From Gemmatimonadota bacterium (GTDB lineage: Bacteria > Gemmatimonadota > Gemmatimonadetes > Gemmatimonadales > GWC2-71-9): a stretch of DNA of 56,079 nt. A program made the position numbers and the translations under genes. Shown piece after piece: positions 34,858 through 45,126 of the stretch. The stretch is from contig JADFIT010000006.1 of NCBI GenBank assembly GCA_022566515.1, forward strand, positions 1 through 56,079, written 5' to 3'. How positions within the stretch are numbered: the first letter of the stretch is position 1; each line of letters opens with the position of its first letter. The notes under the pieces were generated by a model, which saw only the letters and a list, made by a program, of their open reading frames with translations, was not told the DNA's origin and did not search any database.

Positions 34858-35450
34858 AACTCTCGGTGAGAAATTGCGTATGGGACGGTGAGGAAATTGA
34901 GATGACTGACAACAACGGGACGCGGATGACTCCCAACGTGACCCAGCTCACTCCCGCGGAGGAGGACCCGATCGTCGATCGGTGGCTCACCTCGCTTCCG
35001 GAATTGTCGCCGGGCGACGGTTTCGAAGATGCGGTGATGGCTCGGGTGTGGGTGCCCGTTCCCCACTGGGTTCAGTCAGTTCAGAACATGACCCGGGCGT
35101 TACTCGATCGGAAACGCGTGTGGGTGTGGGCCGGGGGCTTGGCTGCTTCGTCGGCGGCGTCAATAGCTGTCATCGTTGCGCTCGTGGTCTCTCATTGGGT
35201 TCAGATCGAAACGGCTTGGTCACTGCTTGCCGGCAGCTTCCTCCTGGAAGTGTGGCGATTAGGCGTCACGCTGATCGGCCAGACCCTCGCTACTGCCATC
35301 GCGTTCCGGGAGGTGTGGGGATTGACCGGCACAATGACCTTATTCGCAGGCCTCGCAGGTGCGGTGGTGAGCGCATCCAGCGCGTGGGGACTATACAGAA
35401 TACTGATGGGCTTTAATGCTGAGAGGATTTCGTTCCATGCGAGTCGCTAG
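34854..35450 (+). CDS. Probable membrane anti-sigma factor
   Basis: Protein of 198 residues with a soluble N-terminal part of about 90 residues followed by two or three hydrophobic segments (VWAGGLAASSAASIAVIVALVV, LLAGSFLLEVWRLGVTLIG, and TGTMTLFAGLAGAVVSAS). The N-terminal motif GDGFEDAVMARVWVP is like the sigma-binding start of many anti-sigmas, but the zinc HxxxCxxC motif is absent. The assignment rests mainly on its ATGA coupling to the sigma gene. An internal ATG (MTDNNG...) could be the real start. Confidence 0.7.
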   Translation: MKLSVRNCVWDGEEIEMTDNNGTRMTPNVTQLTPAEEDPIVDRWLTSLPELSPGDGFEDAVMARVWVPVPHWVQSVQNMTRALLDRKRVWVWAGGLAASSAASIAVIVALVVSHWVQIETAWSLLAGSFLLEVWRLGVTLIGQTLATAIAFREVWGLTGTMTLFAGLAGAVVSASSAWGLYRILMGFNAERISFHASR

Positions 35451-37002
35451 ATGGACCCCCGTGCTGGCTCTTGCCGGCACCGGACTGGGCACGGCGCCGG
35501 TGGTCGTGGCGCAACAGCAGGCCGTCGTCGCCCATTCCGTATCCATTTCTCAGGATGGCTCGTCGCTGGAGCTGGAGCTGACGGACGGGCGACGGATCAC
35601 CATAGTGTGGGCCGGCGGCAAGGTGCAGATCAATGGTGAGACCGCAGGATCATATGCGCCTGGGAGCGGACTCGAATCATCCTGGAGAAATCTCCTCTCT
35701 CATGGCGGCTCGTTGAGTTCCGCCGAGCTACTCGAAGCTCTCGCGGGATGGCAGGTCGAGGGACTTCAGGAAGGGAAGCAAGAGCTACGCACGGCGCTGG
35801 AGGCGACCCTCAGCAACCTGGACGTAGTGATCGCTAGTGCCATAGGAACCGCCCAGGCCGCTACGGTAACCCAAGCCAGAGGGGCCGTTCAAGAGGCTCT
35901 AGGCAGATCCCAGGGGCTCGTGATCGATCTCAATCGCCTCACGGGCGACCGGAGCGTTCTCGAGCGTGTCGCTGAACTGCGTGAGAGCTACGGCGACGAT
36001 CTTGGCGACATCGGGATACGAGTCGAGAACGGCCGGGTGCACGTTGGCGACCTCACCATTCGTCGAGGGCAAGTCTTCAACGGAAACCTCGCGGTGCTTT
36101 CGGGAGACGTTTCGGTATACGGGACGGTGGAGGGAAACCTTGCGGCCCTGAACGGAGACGTCATCCTCCACTCCGGCGGTCGGGTGGAGGGAGATGTCAT
36201 CTCGCTGAACGGCACAGTGACTCGGGCGGGGGGATACGTAGGCGGTAGAGTCCGTTCCGTCAGCAGCCTGGGCCTGACACCATCTCGCCCCCGTGCGGCA
36301 CCCCGTGCGGCAAGGAGGCCAATCCGGACCGGCCTGGGCCAGGCTTCTGGCTTCGAGGCGATCGGGCAGAACATCGCCACACTTGTCGGCTTCTTCGTTG
36401 CACTGGCCTGCATCGGCTTCGGCCTGAACTTCTTCATGCCTCGGCAACTCGAAGTCGTGTCGGAGACAGTGTCTGATTCATTTGGCAAGTCCTTCCTGGC
36501 AGGCTTGTTCGCCCAACCCTTGCTGCTTCCGCTGAGCGCCATGCTGATCGCCGGGCTGGCTATTACGGTGATTGGAATTCCGGTGGCCGTCATCGTTGCC
36601 TTGGCGCTCCTGCTGGCAGTCCCCGGGGCTGCCGTCCTCGGTTACCTCGCGGCGGCAAAGTCTGTCGGCAGCTCATATTTGACAAGGAGAATGGCCGAGG
36701 GACACGCGGTAGTCGTGACGCCATACCGCTCCACGGCCTACGGCTTGGTCGGCTTGCTCGCCGTGTGGATTCCTGCGGTAACCCTGACCTGGATTCCCCT
36801 CGTCGGACAACTCTTCTTCCTGCTCGCGCTGGCAGCCACCTGGGTGATGGCCACGGCCGGAGTGGGAGCCGCCATCCTGTCGCGGGCCGGCCTGCGCGCC
36901 ACTTTCTCTGGCTCCCAGCGCCAACAGGCACTTACTGATGAGCATTATTGGCCGATGGACGCCTCAAATTTCACGCCGGCGCGGCGCCGCGATCGTTCCT
37001 AG
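35437..37002 (+). CDS. Membrane protein with bactofilin-like beta-solenoid segment
   Basis: Exported protein of about 521 residues. The signal peptide ends near VVVA/QQ. After a helical region (about 70-170) comes a repeat-rich segment (about 200-280) with rungs such as GNLAVLSGDVSVYGTVEGNL and GDVILHSGGRVEGDVISLNG, resembling polymer-forming bactofilin/cytoskeletal domains. A Pro/Arg linker leads to four or so transmembrane segments (about 315-490). The ATG at 35437 gives a clean signal peptide; an ATG at 35416 overlaps the anti-sigma gene more. The combination suggests a cell-envelope sensor or scaffold under the ECF sigma. Confidence 0.7.
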   Translation: MRVARWTPVLALAGTGLGTAPVVVAQQQAVVAHSVSISQDGSSLELELTDGRRITIVWAGGKVQINGETAGSYAPGSGLESSWRNLLSHGGSLSSAELLEALAGWQVEGLQEGKQELRTALEATLSNLDVVIASAIGTAQAATVTQARGAVQEALGRSQGLVIDLNRLTGDRSVLERVAELRESYGDDLGDIGIRVENGRVHVGDLTIRRGQVFNGNLAVLSGDVSVYGTVEGNLAALNGDVILHSGGRVEGDVISLNGTVTRAGGYVGGRVRSVSSLGLTPSRPRAAPRAARRPIRTGLGQASGFEAIGQNIATLVGFFVALACIGFGLNFFMPRQLEVVSETVSDSFGKSFLAGLFAQPLLLPLSAMLIAGLAITVIGIPVAVIVALALLLAVPGAAVLGYLAAAKSVGSSYLTRRMAEGHAVVVTPYRSTAYGLVGLLAVWIPAVTLTWIPLVGQLFFLLALAATWVMATAGVGAAILSRAGLRATFSGSQRQQALTDEHYWPMDASNFTPARRRDRS

Positions 37003-37005
37003 AAA

Positions 37006-37890
37006 ATGATCTCTTTCTCACGGCGGTGTATTCTGCCATTGGCCATCGCTCTGGCCACAGCCGCACCACAAGCCGAGGCACAGACCGAGCGAGCCTACCG
37101 CACTCTCTCCACCGTCCGCCAGGTAACCCAAGAAGAAGACATCACCATCTTGGTCCGCTTTGCCCTGGGGCAGTTCAGCCTCGGTCGCGACCAGGGAGGG
37201 GCACTCTACCGCAGTAAATTGGTTTATGACGGCGATCTGTTCGATCCGGTTCAGCGCTACGATCGCGACAGCCGAACGCTGGAGATCTTGCTTGGAGACG
37301 ATGAGTCGAAGGGGCGGGATGTCAAGCTAGGCAATCTGCGCGACTTGCAGCAGCGACTCGAGATGGCGCTTTCCCCCTCGGTTCCCGCCCGGATCGACCT
37401 GGAGCTTGGAGTCGTTCGCGCCGAGATAGACCTTGGCGGCATTTCCCTCATCGCGGCGGACATCAAGACTGGAGCCAGCCAGAGCGTGCTGCGGTTCAGT
37501 AGCCCCACCACTGCACCATGCGAGCGGCTGCACGTTGTCATGGGCGCAGCGGAATTCAAAATCGAGGGTCTTGGGAATTCCAATTGCGGCGAGATGCAGT
37601 TCGAGGGCGCCGCCGGAAGTTTCGCACTCGACTTCACCGGTGAGTGGCAGCACCTGGGAGAAACTACGGCGAGAATCAAGCTCGGCGTCGGCGCATTGGC
37701 TCTGCGATTTCCATCACACCTCGGTGTGGCCATCTCGCTAGACCGCTTCTTGGCGACGTTCGATAAATCGGGATTCACCAAGCGCGGCAACATCTACTAC
37801 TCGAGCAACTACGACGCCGCAGCCGCCAAGTTGCGTCTGGATATCACTGCGACATTTGGCGATATCAACGTGGAGTGGGTGCCCCGGTAG
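37006..37890 (+). CDS. Secreted beta-rich protein, LiaF/toast-rack-like
   Basis: Protein of 294 residues with a signal peptide (cleavage near AEA/Q). The mature part alternates short beta strands (LELGVVRAEIDLGGISLIAA, AEFKIEGLGNSNCGEMQF, GVAISLDRFLATF) in the way of the toast-rack / LiaF C-terminal adhesin-like fold, with two cysteines that may pair. I am moderately sure of the fold and do not know the function. It follows the bactofilin-like gene by 3 bases and closes the sigma/anti-sigma unit. Confidence 0.6.
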   Translation: MISFSRRCILPLAIALATAAPQAEAQTERAYRTLSTVRQVTQEEDITILVRFALGQFSLGRDQGGALYRSKLVYDGDLFDPVQRYDRDSRTLEILLGDDESKGRDVKLGNLRDLQQRLEMALSPSVPARIDLELGVVRAEIDLGGISLIAADIKTGASQSVLRFSSPTTAPCERLHVVMGAAEFKIEGLGNSNCGEMQFEGAAGSFALDFTGEWQHLGETTARIKLGVGALALRFPSHLGVAISLDRFLATFDKSGFTKRGNIYYSSNYDAAAAKLRLDITATFGDINVEWVPR

Positions 37891-37907
37891 TGAGCGGCAG
37901 GCGGTAA

Positions 37908-37927
37908 GAGGTGATTCAAGCCACCTC
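37908..37927. terminator. Weak hairpin between convergent genes
   Basis: GAGGTG, 8-base loop, CACCTC in the 42-base gap between the toast-rack-like gene and the Mrp gene. The stem is only 6 pairs with no clear T run, so it is a tentative terminator at best. Confidence 0.25.
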
Positions 37928-37932
37928 ACTTC

Positions 37933-39030
37933 TCACCCAAGAACCGGCAGCTTCACGCTCTTTGCCCCGATCTTCTTCCGCACCTCCCCCACCATCTCTT
38001 GAAAGGCCTTGGCGGCTGGAGATTCCGGTTCGCCTATCACGATGGGCTGCCCTTTGTCCGCCAGATCGGTCATGCCCGCTTGGAGCGGAATCTGGCCCAA
38101 AAGGGGCACGTGTAGTTCATCGGCGAGTCTCTGGCCTCCTCCCGAGGAGAAAATCGCGATACGCTCACCCGACGGCGCCAGGAAGAAGCTCATGTTCTCG
38201 ATGATGCCCAGAACCGGGACGCCGACCTTTTCGAACATCTTGGCGCCGCGCAATCCGTCACCGATCGCCACCTCCTGCGGTGTGGTTACGATGAGTGCGC
38301 CTCGCACTTGCACGGTCTGCACCAGGGAGAGCTGCGCATCACCGGTTCCCGGCGGCAGATCGACGAACAAATAATCGAGCTGGCCCCAATCCACATCCCG
38401 CAGGAATTGTTGCAAAATCTTCATGATGATCGGTCCGCGCCAGATGGCAGGCGCGTCGCGTTCGATCATGAGCCCCAGCGAGATGATCTTCACTCCATGT
38501 GCCTCGAGGGGGACGATTCTCTGGTCGCGTATCTGGGGCTGCTTGTTCACGCCCAACATCCGCGGGATGTTGGGGCCATAGACGTCAGCGTCCATGATCC
38601 CCACCGCAAGCCCCTGTTGGGCCAGCGAGACGGCGAGGTTGGCGGCGACGGTCGACTTGCCCACGCCCCCCTTTCCACTCGAAACGGCCACGACGGAGCC
38701 GAGATTGGGAAGCTCGTCGGGCTGCGGCGGAGCAGGCACGGACCCGGGTTGCGCCTTGGCGTGGCTCTGCTGGCTTGGGGCCGGTCCCCCCGGTTCCATG
38801 ACCTTGACCTTCACCTCCGAGACACCCTCCACTTCCCGGACGGCCGCGCGGGCCTCTCGAACGATGGTCGCCGAATCGTCACGACCCAAGAGAAATGTGA
38901 ACGACACACGCCCACCGTCACCCACCGTCAGGTCCTGAATCATCCCGGCGGAGATCACATCGTTGTCTACCCGGGGGTTCCGGACGTTGGTGAGCGCGCC
39001 TGCGACTCGAGCTTCTAGGTTATTCGGCAT
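37933..39030 (-). CDS. mrp: Mrp/NBP35-family Fe-S cluster carrier ATPase
   Basis: P-loop ATPase thought to carry and insert iron-sulfur clusters. The N-terminal MIP18/DUF59 domain (about 8-90) is followed by a Pro/Gln linker and the ATPase domain from about 110, with the deviant Walker A SSGKGGVGKST, switch MDADVYGPNIP and DLPPGTGD. The stretch after ENMSFF reads LAPSGERIAIF. It therefore lacks the CPxC cysteines that bridge the cluster in many homologues, as in some other phyla. 365 residues is typical. It stands alone on the minus strand. Confidence 0.92.
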   Translation of the reverse strand: MPNNLEARVAGALTNVRNPRVDNDVISAGMIQDLTVGDGGRVSFTFLLGRDDSATIVREARAAVREVEGVSEVKVKVMEPGGPAPSQQSHAKAQPGSVPAPPQPDELPNLGSVVAVSSGKGGVGKSTVAANLAVSLAQQGLAVGIMDADVYGPNIPRMLGVNKQPQIRDQRIVPLEAHGVKIISLGLMIERDAPAIWRGPIIMKILQQFLRDVDWGQLDYLFVDLPPGTGDAQLSLVQTVQVRGALIVTTPQEVAIGDGLRGAKMFEKVGVPVLGIIENMSFFLAPSGERIAIFSSGGGQRLADELHVPLLGQIPLQAGMTDLADKGQPIVIGEPESPAAKAFQEMVGEVRKKIGAKSVKLPVLG

Positions 39031-39097
39031 GGCACTTTTATCGTTTCGACGTGAGACGTCGGTGGTAAATGTTCTAAGTCAAAGATAGCAGAGAACC

Positions 39098-40141
39098 TTA
39101 ACCGGTTTCCTCTAGCGTGGTTCGGGCGATCTCCAGTACTCGCTCCTGGACCTCATTCAGAGAACCCTCCAGAGACGCACCGGCAGCCCTTTTGTGGCCG
39201 CCACCCCCAAACTGTTGGGCGAGCGCCGCGACATCGACACTTCCCATGGACCGGAAGGAAACCTTGATTCGCCCGTTGGCCAACCCTCGAAACAGCAGCG
39301 CCAGACGCACGCCCTCGATCGATCGGGGCAGCTCGACGACGCCCTCGAGGTGTTCCGCATCCAAGCCGTACCTCTCGAGCGCGCCAGGGGGTACTGTCAC
39401 CCAGGCCAGCCCCAATTCCGGTTCAACCACCAGGGTATTTGTCACCTCCCCCACCAATCGCACCCGCCCTTCCGGATCGCTGGCATACACCTCGCGGTAA
39501 ATGTCCTCGGGTTCCAGGCCCCGGTCGAGCAGATCGGCGGCCACACGCAATGTCCGCGACGTGGTATTGCTGAAGCGAAACCCGCCGGTGTCGGTGAGGA
39601 TCGCCACGTACAGGGCTCGGGCCACATCGGGCGTCAAGTCCCACCCAACGGCCTTGGCGAAGTCGTAGACCAGCTCTCCGGTGGCGCACGCATTTGCATC
39701 CACTAGTCGGGGGCCCGCAGGCAAATCGCCGTTGCTCAAGTGATGATCGATGCACGCCACCGGCACGCCCCGCTCTGCGATTCGTCGTCCCAAGTGCCCC
39801 AATCTCCCGAGGTCCGAAATATCCAGCACCACAACGACATCGGCCTTCTCGATGTGCCGTACGGCTTGGGCCGTCTTGTCCGCGGCGCCAATGCCATCGA
39901 GCAGGAACCGGTACCGCTGCGGGAAAGGGGTGGGATTGGTGATGACCGCCCGGACCCCATACTCGGTCAGGAGGCGCCACAGCCCAACCTCACTCCCGGC
40001 TCCGTCTCCATCAGCATTCACATGGGTCGTGAGGGCGATCCGGACTCCAGGCTGGAACAGCTCGGCTATCTTGCGAGCCGCCTTCGCGCGCTCGGGGACA
40101 GAGGCAACCACGGGGGGCTTCTTCGATCGGGCTTTGGCCAT
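39098..40141 (-). CDS. nrnA: DHH-family phosphoesterase, NrnA-like oligoribonuclease/pAp phosphatase
   Basis: Manganese-dependent enzyme of 347 residues that degrades 2-5 base RNA fragments (and pGpG) and dephosphorylates pAp. Motifs are THVNADGDGAGSE, VLDISD, the name-giving IDHHLSN and TDTGGFRFSN in the DHH domain, and GGGGHKRAAGAS in the C-terminal DHHA1 domain. The ATG at 40141 was preferred to an in-frame GTG at 40180. Upstream, the divergent alanine symporter starts 155 bases away. Confidence 0.9.
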   Translation of the reverse strand: MAKARSKKPPVVASVPERAKAARKIAELFQPGVRIALTTHVNADGDGAGSEVGLWRLLTEYGVRAVITNPTPFPQRYRFLLDGIGAADKTAQAVRHIEKADVVVVLDISDLGRLGHLGRRIAERGVPVACIDHHLSNGDLPAGPRLVDANACATGELVYDFAKAVGWDLTPDVARALYVAILTDTGGFRFSNTTSRTLRVAADLLDRGLEPEDIYREVYASDPEGRVRLVGEVTNTLVVEPELGLAWVTVPPGALERYGLDAEHLEGVVELPRSIEGVRLALLFRGLANGRIKVSFRSMGSVDVAALAQQFGGGGHKRAAGASLEGSLNEVQERVLEIARTTLEETG

Positions 40142-40296
40142 CGAGGCAAGATACAAGCTTCGGTCGGATTGCGAGTGCACCTAGCTTCCGCGGCGTGCAG
40201 GTATGGCAGGTGGGCGTTCAGCAAGCCTCGCCCTTGCTGTGGAGCCCCCAACCGTCCATTTTCCCGCACTTCTGATTCCGGTCCTTGGGAGAGCCA

Positions 40297-42030
40297 ATGG
40301 AAGCACTCGAGCAAGTCGTCAGCGCGGTAAAGGGCTTTTTCAACAGCTTCGGTATTCCGGTGAGTGGGGAAACGATACCGTTTAAGGTGATCGCCCTGCT
40401 GGGAACCGGCATCTTCCTCACCGTTCGACTCGGCTTCGTCCAGCTACGGCACTTGGCCCACGGTTTCGCCGTGACGAGCGGGCGGTACGACGATCCCAAC
40501 GATCCGGGAGACGTCTCGCACTTCCAGGCCCTCACCACCGCGCTGTCGGCCACCGTGGGAATCGGCAACATCGCAGGCGCTGCATGGGCCATCCATTGGG
40601 GCGGGCCTGGCGCGCTCTTCTGGATGTGGATGACTGCACTCCTGGGGATGGCGACGAAGTTCTCCGAGGTCACCTTGGCCCAGCGCTATCGCAACGTGGA
40701 GAAACCGAAGGATGGTCCCAAGTGGGAGGGCACAGTGTCGGGCGGCCCCATGTATTACATCGAGCGGGGACTGGGCCCCAAGTGGAGACCGTTGGCGATT
40801 TTCTTCGCCATCATGCTGGGCACCACCGCCTTCCTCACAGGGAATGCGGTTCAGGCCAATACCCTCGCCGACACGATGCGATCGAGCTTCGGCATCCCGA
40901 ACCTGGTCACCGGCCTGGTGGCCGCTGCGATCATCGGCGCGGTAATCATCGGTGGCATTACCCGAATCGGAAAGGTCACGGGGTTTTTGGCGCCGATCAT
41001 GGCAGCCATCTACGTTGCCGGCGCCATGACGATCATTCTACTGAACTATGATCAGTTGCTTCCCAGCTTCGCATTGATCTTCCGCGAGGCGTTCAACCCA
41101 TCCGCCGGGGTGGCCGGCACGGGCATCGGCGCCATCCTCGTGACGATGAACTGGGGAGTGGACCGGGGCCTCTTTTCCAACGAAGCGGGTCAGGGATCGG
41201 CGCCGATTGCACACGCGGCCGCGAAGACAGAGGAACCGGTGTCAGAGGGAGTGGTGGGGCTAGTAGAGCCCTTCATCGACACCATCGTCATCGTGACGAT
41301 GACCGCCCTCGTGATTGTAATGACGGGCGTCTGGAACGAGAAGGTCCCGTCGGCGCTTACCATGGACGGTGGTGACATCACGTACATCATCGATCACGGC
41401 AACCAGGTCTACGAAGAGGCCCCGGCGCCGAGCCAGATCAATGTGGCCGACGGGGGGCAGCTGATCACCGCCGGCGAGCCCGCCTTTGCATGGCACGACG
41501 TGATCGTCGATGAGTTCTTCACCGACAAGGACCAGACGGCACCTTTCAGCGGTGTCATCAACCCGGGTGACAACGCCGTAGCGGACGACGGAACGACATA
41601 TTCCATCCTCTACGCCGACGCACCCGAAGGCGGTGCTCCTCTTACGATGCTCGGGTTCCGTCGCGGTCTCTCGAAGATCGGCGACTTCGGCCACTACATA
41701 GTGCTGATCTCCGTGTTGTTGTTCGGAATCTCCACCGCTATTTCATGGAGTTATTATGGCGACCGCTGCGCCATGTATCTGTTCGGACCGCGAGCGGTGT
41801 TGCCGTACAAGGTGGTCTACATCCTGATGCATGTCGCAGGAGCGTTGGTTGCGGCCAACATTGCGTGGGACCTGGGAGACATTTTCCTCAGCATCGTGAT
41901 TCTTCCGAACCTGTTGGCTCTGCTTCTCTTGTCGGGTGAGGTGCGGAAGCTGATGGACGGCTACTTCGAGCGGAAGCCGTGGATCGAGAGCGCAAAAGCG
42001 CGCCAGCGTTGGAAGGAACAACAGAAGTAG
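40297..42030 (+). CDS. Sodium:alanine symporter (AGCS family) with a large extra loop
   Basis: Inner-membrane amino-acid:cation symporter of 577 residues with around eleven helices. Signature regions are TALSATVGIGNIAGAA, GGPMYYIERGLG, NWGVDRGLFSNEAGQGSAP and FGISTAISWSYYGDRC. Between the helix ending TGVWNEKVPSAL and the next helix is a soluble insert of about 100 residues rich in Asp, Gly and Ala (about 350-455) not found in the shorter classical members. The ATG at 40297 has GGGAGAG 6 bases upstream. It converges with guaB across 22 bases. Confidence 0.9.
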   Translation: MEALEQVVSAVKGFFNSFGIPVSGETIPFKVIALLGTGIFLTVRLGFVQLRHLAHGFAVTSGRYDDPNDPGDVSHFQALTTALSATVGIGNIAGAAWAIHWGGPGALFWMWMTALLGMATKFSEVTLAQRYRNVEKPKDGPKWEGTVSGGPMYYIERGLGPKWRPLAIFFAIMLGTTAFLTGNAVQANTLADTMRSSFGIPNLVTGLVAAAIIGAVIIGGITRIGKVTGFLAPIMAAIYVAGAMTIILLNYDQLLPSFALIFREAFNPSAGVAGTGIGAILVTMNWGVDRGLFSNEAGQGSAPIAHAAAKTEEPVSEGVVGLVEPFIDTIVIVTMTALVIVMTGVWNEKVPSALTMDGGDITYIIDHGNQVYEEAPAPSQINVADGGQLITAGEPAFAWHDVIVDEFFTDKDQTAPFSGVINPGDNAVADDGTTYSILYADAPEGGAPLTMLGFRRGLSKIGDFGHYIVLISVLLFGISTAISWSYYGDRCAMYLFGPRAVLPYKVVYILMHVAGALVAANIAWDLGDIFLSIVILPNLLALLLLSGEVRKLMDGYFERKPWIESAKARQRWKEQQK

Positions 42031-42052
42031 GCATGGCTACCGCCTATCTGCC

Positions 42053-43609
<1,557 letters not shown>

Positions 43610-43616
43610 TCAAGGG

Positions 43617-44018
43617 TCAAGCGGTCTCCTCTTCGTCTTTGCCGGAGGTTTGTTCGCGCTGCCCGACGTCCTTCTTCCCGGGGCCCGCATTCTTCACATC
43701 CGTTCCCTCCTTCGTAACGTTCTGAACCGGGACTTGCAACTCATTAACAACCGTCCTCCCGGCTTCCGCCAAGCCCTGCATGACACGGCCGGCAGCGTCC
43801 AACACATCACGCGTTCCTTTGATGGCAGACACCGAAACGCGGCCCGCGCGCAACGTGTCCTCAACCCGATCGGCGAGCTTCTCGAGTGTCGATGCCTGAC
43901 CTGAGCGACTGCCGAATTTCGACTCGAGAAACTCCACATAGTCCAAGACCTGATAGGCCTTGTCGTTCGGCAGGTTGTCCAACCGACGGATGATTCTTTC
44001 CTTCAGCAACTCATCCAT
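43617..44018 (-). CDS. Small charged protein of unknown function
   Basis: A 133-residue hydrophilic protein. The first 35 residues (ERIIRRLDNLPNDKAYQVLDYVEFLESKF) form a charged helix like the start of DUF2281-type proteins. A second helical region (about 40-95) has alternating charges and may coil. The last 35 residues are a disordered Lys/Glu/Gly tail. No catalytic motif is seen. It is 8 bases downstream of the SH3-domain gene, suggesting a shared transcript that ends at the hairpin ahead of guaB. Confidence 0.6.
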   Translation of the reverse strand: MDELLKERIIRRLDNLPNDKAYQVLDYVEFLESKFGSRSGQASTLEKLADRVEDTLRAGRVSVSAIKGTRDVLDAAGRVMQGLAEAGRTVVNELQVPVQNVTKEGTDVKNAGPGKKDVGQREQTSGKDEEETA

Positions 44019-44026
44019 TCAATACC

Positions 44027-45088
44027 TCACCGCTCACGTACCGACATATCAATCAACTCGACTACCGGGTGGCACAGGTACTTATCGCACCCCACCTTGA
44101 CCCGAACCAACACCACGAGCTGCGCCAGGGGGGACAACCGTTCAATTTCCTCTCTGTGCTCGTCGTCGAGCAACACGTAAACGAATCCCGCTTCCGGAAG
44201 GGGCCCACGTGCCAAAATGTAACGTTGCCCCCTGGGAATTCCCTCACGTAAACCATCACTGGTCCGTACCGCAAGCAACTGCACGGTCCACCGCAACACC
44301 CGGCCTTCGAAACGCTCGGGCTGTGCCCGGACCTCTGCTCCACTGACACCCACCAAAACGTCCGTCGATACCGGCCGGAGATCGCTCTCGTGAACCCATC
44401 CTTCGGTACGTACACGCACCCACGGGCCCGATTGAGCCAAGATCGTCAACGGTGCGCCTCCCGCAAGAACGGCCGTGGTATCGCCGCTCGGAACAGCTCG
44501 CATCGCTGAACGACCCAACGTCACCGCCCGATCAATCGTCGGGCGGCTGCCGCCGGAAGTCTCCCTCTCCGGAGGGGCCGGGATGGAGCCGCCGCCCTCG
44601 CCCACGGTGGATTCCCGGGCCAGCTCCGGCCCCGCCCCTGTCCGCTCGAGCGAGCGAGCCCACATCCACCCGACTCGCTTCACTCTGACCCACTCGCCCC
44701 TGGTTTCGACCTCTTGCAGCCAGAAACCCGTGCTCAACCGGGCCAAGATAGGACCGTTCGGCCGGACACGAAGGTTCTCGCCAGACCCGGCGCTGACCTC
44801 ATAATCGTATTGTGTGCTGTCTAAGGGCCGCAGCGATCGGCGCCAGATCCAGCCCTCGAGGGCGACCTCGACCCAGCCGGAGCGGGTCTCGCCGCCCATG
44901 AGTTCCGCACCCTCGTTGACCGAAGCCAGAAGCCGCCCGTCCGGGCGGGGCTCGCGACGGAAATTCTCGCGCCGAGTGACACGGTATTGATCCTGGGCTT
45001 CGGCCGCCTGGTTCGGAAGAATCGCCAGTGACACAGCCGCCAGGAGGCAAGCTGGAAGCCCTGCAATGAGGTGACTAGATTGCTGCAT
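44027..45088 (-). CDS. Secreted protein with three bacterial SH3-like domains
   Basis: Protein of 353 residues with a signal peptide (cleavage near AEA/Q). Three SH3b-type repeats follow at about 35-90, 95-150 and 190-240, each with the pattern of LRVRPNG...LSTG...WVRVKRVGWMW, as in cell-wall binding or peptidoglycan-associated proteins. A Pro/Gly/Ser linker separates the second and third. The C-terminal 100 residues hold a different domain with a cysteine pair (GCDKYLCHP). The divergent gpmI starts about 38 bases upstream. Confidence 0.75.
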   Translation of the reverse strand: MQQSSHLIAGLPACLLAAVSLAILPNQAAEAQDQYRVTRRENFRREPRPDGRLLASVNEGAELMGGETRSGWVEVALEGWIWRRSLRPLDSTQYDYEVSAGSGENLRVRPNGPILARLSTGFWLQEVETRGEWVRVKRVGWMWARSLERTGAGPELARESTVGEGGGSIPAPPERETSGGSRPTIDRAVTLGRSAMRAVPSGDTTAVLAGGAPLTILAQSGPWVRVRTEGWVHESDLRPVSTDVLVGVSGAEVRAQPERFEGRVLRWTVQLLAVRTSDGLREGIPRGQRYILARGPLPEAGFVYVLLDDEHREEIERLSPLAQLVVLVRVKVGCDKYLCHPVVELIDMSVRER

Positions 45089-45126
45089 TGTTTCGCCTTA
45101 GATCATTCCAGGAGACGAGTTTACGC

